A DNA stretch of 64,000 bases from Eonycteris spelaea (taxonomy: Eukaryota; Chordata; Mammalia; Chiroptera; Pteropodidae), in the NCBI GenBank assembly GCA_003508835.1, contig PUFA01000072.1, forward strand, positions 4,066,501-4,130,500, read 5' to 3'. Below are positions 59,550 through 64,000 of the stretch, in pieces; the first letter of the stretch is position 1; the number at the start of each line of letters is the position of its first letter. The notes under the pieces were generated by a model that saw only the letters and a program-made list of their open reading frames with translations, did not search any database and had not been told where the DNA came from. A program made the translations under genes and the position numbers.

Positions 59550-61140
59550 GTAAATGTCTTATTAGAAACCATGCAAGCCAGTAGGCAATGGAGCCACATC
59601 ATTATGGTACAGAAAGAAATTAGTCCACTTAGGTTTATAAACAAATAAAACTATCTACCAAAAATTAAGACAAAATAAACACTTTTCAGAGAAACAAAAA
59701 CAGCTGAGAGAATTTGGTAAAAAAAACAAACAAAAAAAACTGTTAAGAACACGTAATGTCACCCCTAGAGTAGCCAGTAAAAATAAAATAACTAAACAAA
59801 CGAATAAACAGGCTAATATGCCAATAAATAGTATAAAATGGTATACTAAAAATATAAAATGTTACTTTTAATCCAACCATTTCAATAATTACACTAAGTT
59901 ACACTAAATACAAATAAACACTATAAGAGATTTCCAGACTTAATTTTAAAAGTGTAATATAAATATATCCTGTCAACAGAAAAAGAAAGCCCACTTTAAA
60001 TTCAAAGACTGAAGGACGAAAACTAAAACAAAAAAGATGGGAAACGATGTAGCATGGAAACACGGGTCTCTGGAAAGCTGCTGCAGCTGTATTCATGTGG
60101 TGCACACTAGGCTTCAGGATAAGAACGATTGCTAGAGATAAAGAGGAATTTCCTAATAATCTAGTGGTTAATTTATTAAAAGACATGAACCACCTAAGTT
60201 GATACAGAACTGAGAGCAGAGCTTGAAAATTCATGGATAAAAAAACAGTACTGAAAAGACCAGATGACGAGTCTGTTATAGCTAGATGACGAGTCTGTTA
60301 TAGTTATAGCTAGAGATTTCAACCTGCTTATTCCAGTAATTGATAAAATCACTGGATAAAAAGTCAGTAGGTGTATAGGAGATTTGAACAACACAATCAA
60401 GCCACTTGAACTAATTGGTCCCTATTGAACACTCCGAGCAAACAAAACAAACCAGATTTTTTTTTTTTACAAATGTAAAGAATATATTTTAAAAATATAC
60501 TTTGACCAAAAGGGAATGAAGTTGAAATTAAGAATAGCAATATAGCCAGCAAATGCCCAAATAATTGAAAATTAAACAACATTCTTCTAATAATCCTTAT
60601 TTCAAAAAATATATGTAAAGAAAAAAATAAAATATTTTGATAAAAAGGAAATGCAACATATCAAATTTTTGTAGGAAGCAGTTCAAACAGTACTTATAGG
60701 ACAATTTGTGGTTTTATGTGCTAGTATAAGAAAAAAGTCTAAAATTAATAATCTAAGCACTCACCTTAAGAAACTAGAAAAATAAGAGCAAATTAAACAA
60801 AAAGTAAATAGATGGAAGAAAAGAAAATCAAAATAAAGGTAAAGGCTAGAATAAAAAATAAAAAATAACATAAATTCAATGAAACTAGAAGCTGGTTCTT
60901 TAGAAAGACTGATAATATTAATAACCTCTAGCTACACTGATCATGAGAAGGAAAAAAAGACACAAATTGCTGATGATAAAAATGAAAGATGTTTGGCTAA
61001 AGATATATCAGGTAATTAGAATGATAAATCATATGTAGCAATGCTGATATTAGGCTAACTATAAATTAAAAAAAATAAACATTATAAAGAATTTATAACA
61101 ATTATATCTAGTCACAAACAAAAAACAGCAACAAATTTTA
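59550..61140 (+). mobile_element. Decayed L1, plus orientation
   Basis: Blocks in L1 order: CATGCAAGCCAGTAGGCAAT, AGAGAAACAAAAACAGCTGA, GATTTGAACAACACAATCAA, AACTAGAAGCTGGTTCTTTA. The copy ends at the 5S SINE, and similar L1 text (AACACACCTTCTTCTCTAGT) resumes at about 61,720-62,000. Confidence 0.65.
60262..60306 (+). repeat. Tandem duplication of a 22-base unit
   Basis: AGATGACGAGTCTGTTATAG occurs twice in direct succession, with CT between, inside the L1 fragment. The copies are identical, so the duplication is recent. Confidence 0.9.
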
Positions 61141-61160
61141 AAAAGCAAAAATTACAAAGA

Positions 61161-61376
61161 GTCTACCGCCATGCCACCCTGAACACGCCTGATCCCATCT
61201 GATCTCAGAAGCTAAGCAGGGGTGGGTGTGGTTAGTACTTGGATGGGAGACCATCTAGGAAGATCAGGTGCTGCAGGAGAAACAAACAAACAAATAAATA
61301 AGGGATTGTAAGATGACAAGGTCCTTGCAATCTGTGAGGTCAACCCAGAGTTGCCTCGCCTAAAAAAAAAAAAAAT
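61161..61376 (+). mobile_element. 5S rRNA-derived SINE (fruit-bat MEG-R type), copy 2
   Basis: The head at 61,161-61,275 begins GTCTACCGCCATGCCACC and keeps GATCTCAGAAGCTAAGCAGG and GGATGGGAGACC. An (AAAC/AAAT)n bridge, then the same tail as copy 1 (AAGGGATTGTAAG, CAAGGTCCTTG, ATCTGTGAGGTC, GTTGCCTCGCC) and an A13 end follow. AATTACAAAGA upstream and AATTATGAAGA downstream look like a target-site duplication, as expected for L1-driven insertion. Confidence 0.9.
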
Positions 61377-61379
61377 TAT

Positions 61380-62080
61380 GAAGAGACACAAGAGACAAGA
61401 ATAAGAGCATAAGAATGGGTTATTTTAACGTACCACCTTCAGTACAAGATAGAGGAGCTGGAAAAAAACATAGTGACCAAATATATAGAAGATCTGAACG
61501 ACATGAAATGTACTATATATAGATATAGATACTAAAATTACAGTGTCTTATATATATATTTCTATGGATCTATTTTAAAAAGCATAATCAACAAGGTACT
61601 ATATATATAATTCAGTGTGTGTTTATATTTGGCTTATATGCAAGTATTCTTGCAACTTTTCTGTAAATCTGAATTTATGGCAATATATCATTGTCAATCT
61701 AAATAACTTCACACCCTGATAATAGAGAACACACCTTCTTCTCTAGTGCACATGAACCATTCAGAAATATTGATCCTATATGGGGTAAGAAAATGACCAC
61801 AAAGTTCTATATAAAATATAAATATTATAAACAATATTCTTAGAAAACAGTGCAGTAAAACTAGGAATCAGCAAAATTTTATAAGGCATTCTGCTTTGAA
61901 ATTGAATCACTTATTAAACATCTTTGAGTGGAAAGGGAAATAAAAATTGAAGTTAGAGGTTATAGGAAATATAATTATAAAACACTGCATATCAGAATTG
62001 GTGAAATATATTTAAATAGGTGATTAAAGTAAATTCATGGCCTTAAGTACTGTTGGCTCACAAGCTTGAGATAGTCCCAG
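61380..62080 (+). other. Intergenic, L1-derived, AT-rich
   Basis: TATATA tracts at about 61,510-61,620. From about 61,690 to 62,030 L1 endonuclease-end text recurs. No gene. Confidence 0.45.
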
Positions 62081-62089
62081 GTGAAATCA

Positions 62090-62830
62090 AACACTGACCC
62101 TGAACACAGAGGGCAAGGATAGGAGAGGCAGACTCCTTCAGGTTGGTAAGTGACGGTTTTAAGAAGCGAAGGAACTTACCAGATCTGTCCTAGGCACCAA
62201 AAGCAGAGTGGACCTCTGCCTTCGCCACCAGAATCCCAAAAGGACATGTTAAGGCTGTACCAGGATTCAGTCACATACACCCTCCAAATGTTCTCAACAA
62301 CACATTGCTCTTCCAAGGCTACGTCCTTGAAAATGGGAACAGAGAGTGGAACTTATAATCCAAGGACAGGGGAGTGGAGAGAGGCCTTGATTGCCCAGAA
62401 CAGCCAGATGGGAGAGATGGTAGGGCAAGGTGTGTGGGAATGGACACACCACTCTCTCCAAATGTTCACATGTCCACCAACCCGGAAGCTCTCCTAAACC
62501 ATCCTTCTGTGTTTTCACGGAGGCTTCATTACAAAGTCGTGGTTGACTAAATCATTTACCATGGGCAACGGATCCAACCTCCAGCCCTCCCCTCTTGGAG
62601 GGGAGGGGATGGGACTGAAATCACATGGTTGGTTCTCATAGCGAACAGCCCCCAAGCTGAGGCGAAGGCCCAAGAGTCACCTCATTAACATGACAAAAGA
62701 AACCTTTACAGTTTTCGTCACTGAGGGATTTCAAGGGTTTTAGAGTTCTGTGTCAGCACAGGCATGAAGACCAAATATATATTTCTTATTATAAATCACA
62801 ATATCACAAACAGAAACACAAAATGTCTCC
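62090..62830. mobile_element. Probable LTR-derived stretch
   Basis: The sequence around 62,560-62,790 (CAACCTCCAGCCCTCCCCTC, CAAGAGTCACCTCATTAAC, TTTCAAGGGTTTTAGAGTTC, AAGACCAAATATATATTTC) resembles the 3' part of a mammalian endogenous-retrovirus LTR. I see no viral reading frame and cannot name the family. The 115-codon frame at 62,150-62,497 lies inside it and has no recognised domain. Confidence 0.45.
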
Positions 62831-63144
62831 CACAGGAACAGCTTCAGTGTATAGTCAACTATCACATCTTTCGTTGATTCTATGAACGAATCCCATACAG
62901 ATAACGATTTTCCGGGCAATCCTGAAAACTGGAAGTATAAGTGTTCCCAAAAGGTCTTAATTACATAAGAAAATAGATTTCTCATTCTGAATTACCAAAA
63001 CGAGTTATTTTAGAAGTGTGCCAGGGGCATGGCTTACACAGATCAGGACTTGTAGGTGCAAAACCAGCAGCTCCATCGTGGCCAACATCAATTGGCTCTT
63101 ACGTCCTGGTGTTTGAGAGGAGTGACCTCCTCCCTTGACCGCCC

Positions 63145-63490
63145 ACCATGTTGGTCAGGAACAATCCAAACAGTTGTACTAGAATATTGCATGGAAGTGA
63201 GGAGTGGGTGTACCCTGCCCGAAGGCTTCATTTTATTCATGGAACAGGTGACACTCAGGGCTGGGCTAGTTCCCAGAGACAAAGCTCAGGTGGGATGTGC
63301 AGGGACCAGTTCCAGCGGGCTCAAAGTAGCCCAGACAGCCTCAGCAGCATTGCCAGAGGGAGAAACTACACATGCTGCTTAATGAGGCTGAGAGATGAGT
63401 CTGGGTAGCAGTGGACTGTGCGGAGGGGTTAGAAAGCCCATGGAGTGACAGTTGGAGGGAGAAAGATAATTCCAATCATTAAAAGCCTGC
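63145..63490. repeat. Unnamed repeat R1, copy 2
   Basis: Second copy of the repeat at 56.7 kb, same orientation, with GAGACAAAGCTCAGGTGGGA, CAGCATTGCCAGAGGGAG, CATGCTGCTTAATGAGGCTG and AATTCCAATCATTAAAAG. The sequence after 63,500 is GC-richer and differs from that after copy 1. Confidence 0.75.
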
Positions 63491-63499
63491 GGTCCATGT

Positions 63500-64000
63500 A
63501 ACATGGGAGCTCCATGCCAGGAACCTACATCAGCATTTTGGATATTCCGAAAAAACCACCAGGAAGACCAGATGAGTGAGACACGCCGTTCGTTTATTAC
63601 TCATGATGCAGGAGAGCTCCGTGGGTGGCCGGGAGGCTGCCTAAGCTGCTGCTGGCCAGGAGCAAGCAAAATTCTAAGCACACAAGCAGAGTGAGGGGTT
63701 ATCTCATTGGGGGAGCAGCCTCCTTCTCAGGCGGATTTGAGCAAGACGTGCCGCTATGTTACAGGAGCATGATGTCCTTGGGAGCAGGCACTGCCTTCCT
63801 CGGCTGCTGGCCGGGCCGCCATTAGTCTTCTGAGTATGTGGATGGCTCTGTTCTGAGCTAAGCCCATAGTCAGAGTTTCCAGGAGCCGCTTGCACTGCTT
63901 CTAGCCATGTGGACACTTAAAGGGATCGTACAGGAGGGTGAGCTAGCCAAGAAGTCATTTCCTATCTATGGAATTAATATAGAAAAGATGCACGAGGATG
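63500..64000. other. Intergenic edge of the window; no gene recognised
   Basis: Short frames of 60-70 codons on both strands overlap each other. The text may continue the R1-containing mobile element, but nothing here supports a gene. Confidence 0.4.

Noticed and set aside
61161..61275. A 5S rRNA gene
   Set aside because: The sequence differs from 5S at many sites, has a SINE tail, a poly(A) end and a target-site duplication, and the same chimera occurs at 4.7 kb.
1..64000. CRISPR arrays, operons, ribosome binding sites or phage features
   Set aside because: Nothing in the window is prokaryotic; simple repeats here have no spacer structure.

Overview
The window is mammalian nuclear DNA: AT-rich, intron-dominated, and full of decayed L1, L2, MIR, MLT1-type LTR and hAT/MITE fragments. 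Two copies of a SINE with a 5S rRNA-derived head (one on each strand, at about 4.7-4.9 kb and 61.2-61.4 kb) share the same unique tail. From memory, 5S-headed SINEs of this kind (MEG-RS/MEG-RL) are described from Old World fruit bats, so a pteropodid bat is my best guess for the source. This is an inference, not a database result.

Almost the whole window is one gene on the minus strand: an ABC transporter of the ABCA5/6/8/9/10 cluster, closest to ABCA8 by my recollection of the family. A probable non-coding first exon and promoter lie near 58.1-58.3 kb, the initiator ATG is at 51.97 kb, the stop codon at 563-565, and a poly(A) signal near 304-309. I could place 38 coding exons with consensus splice sites. 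They run in family order: N-terminal helix, extracellular domain 1, membrane helices, NBD1, regulatory domain 1, second membrane half with extracellular domain 2, NBD2, regulatory domain 2.

The main result is that this ABCA8-like gene looks broken. Thirty-three exons are open and in phase, and both Walker A and both Walker B motifs are intact. Five exons (numbers 2, 9, 13, 17 and 31) carry small frameshifting indels or an in-frame stop, and exon 26 has a probable 21-base in-frame contraction. With nearly all splice sites preserved, this looks like a recent unitary pseudogene or a decaying tandem copy, unless the assembly has indel errors. The last exons (31-34, about 3.9-5.9 kb) are sharply more GC- and CpG-rich than the rest.

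Region by region: 0-0.3 kb is downstream flank; 0.3-52 kb holds the coding exons separated by repeat-bearing introns; 52-58 kb is a long first intron with a nested L1/MLT1 insertion; 58.3-64 kb is upstream intergenic DNA with L1 fragments, a 5S SINE, an LTR-like stretch and one of two copies of an unnamed repeat (56.7 and 63.1 kb). I saw no second gene, functional RNA gene, CRISPR array or prokaryotic feature.
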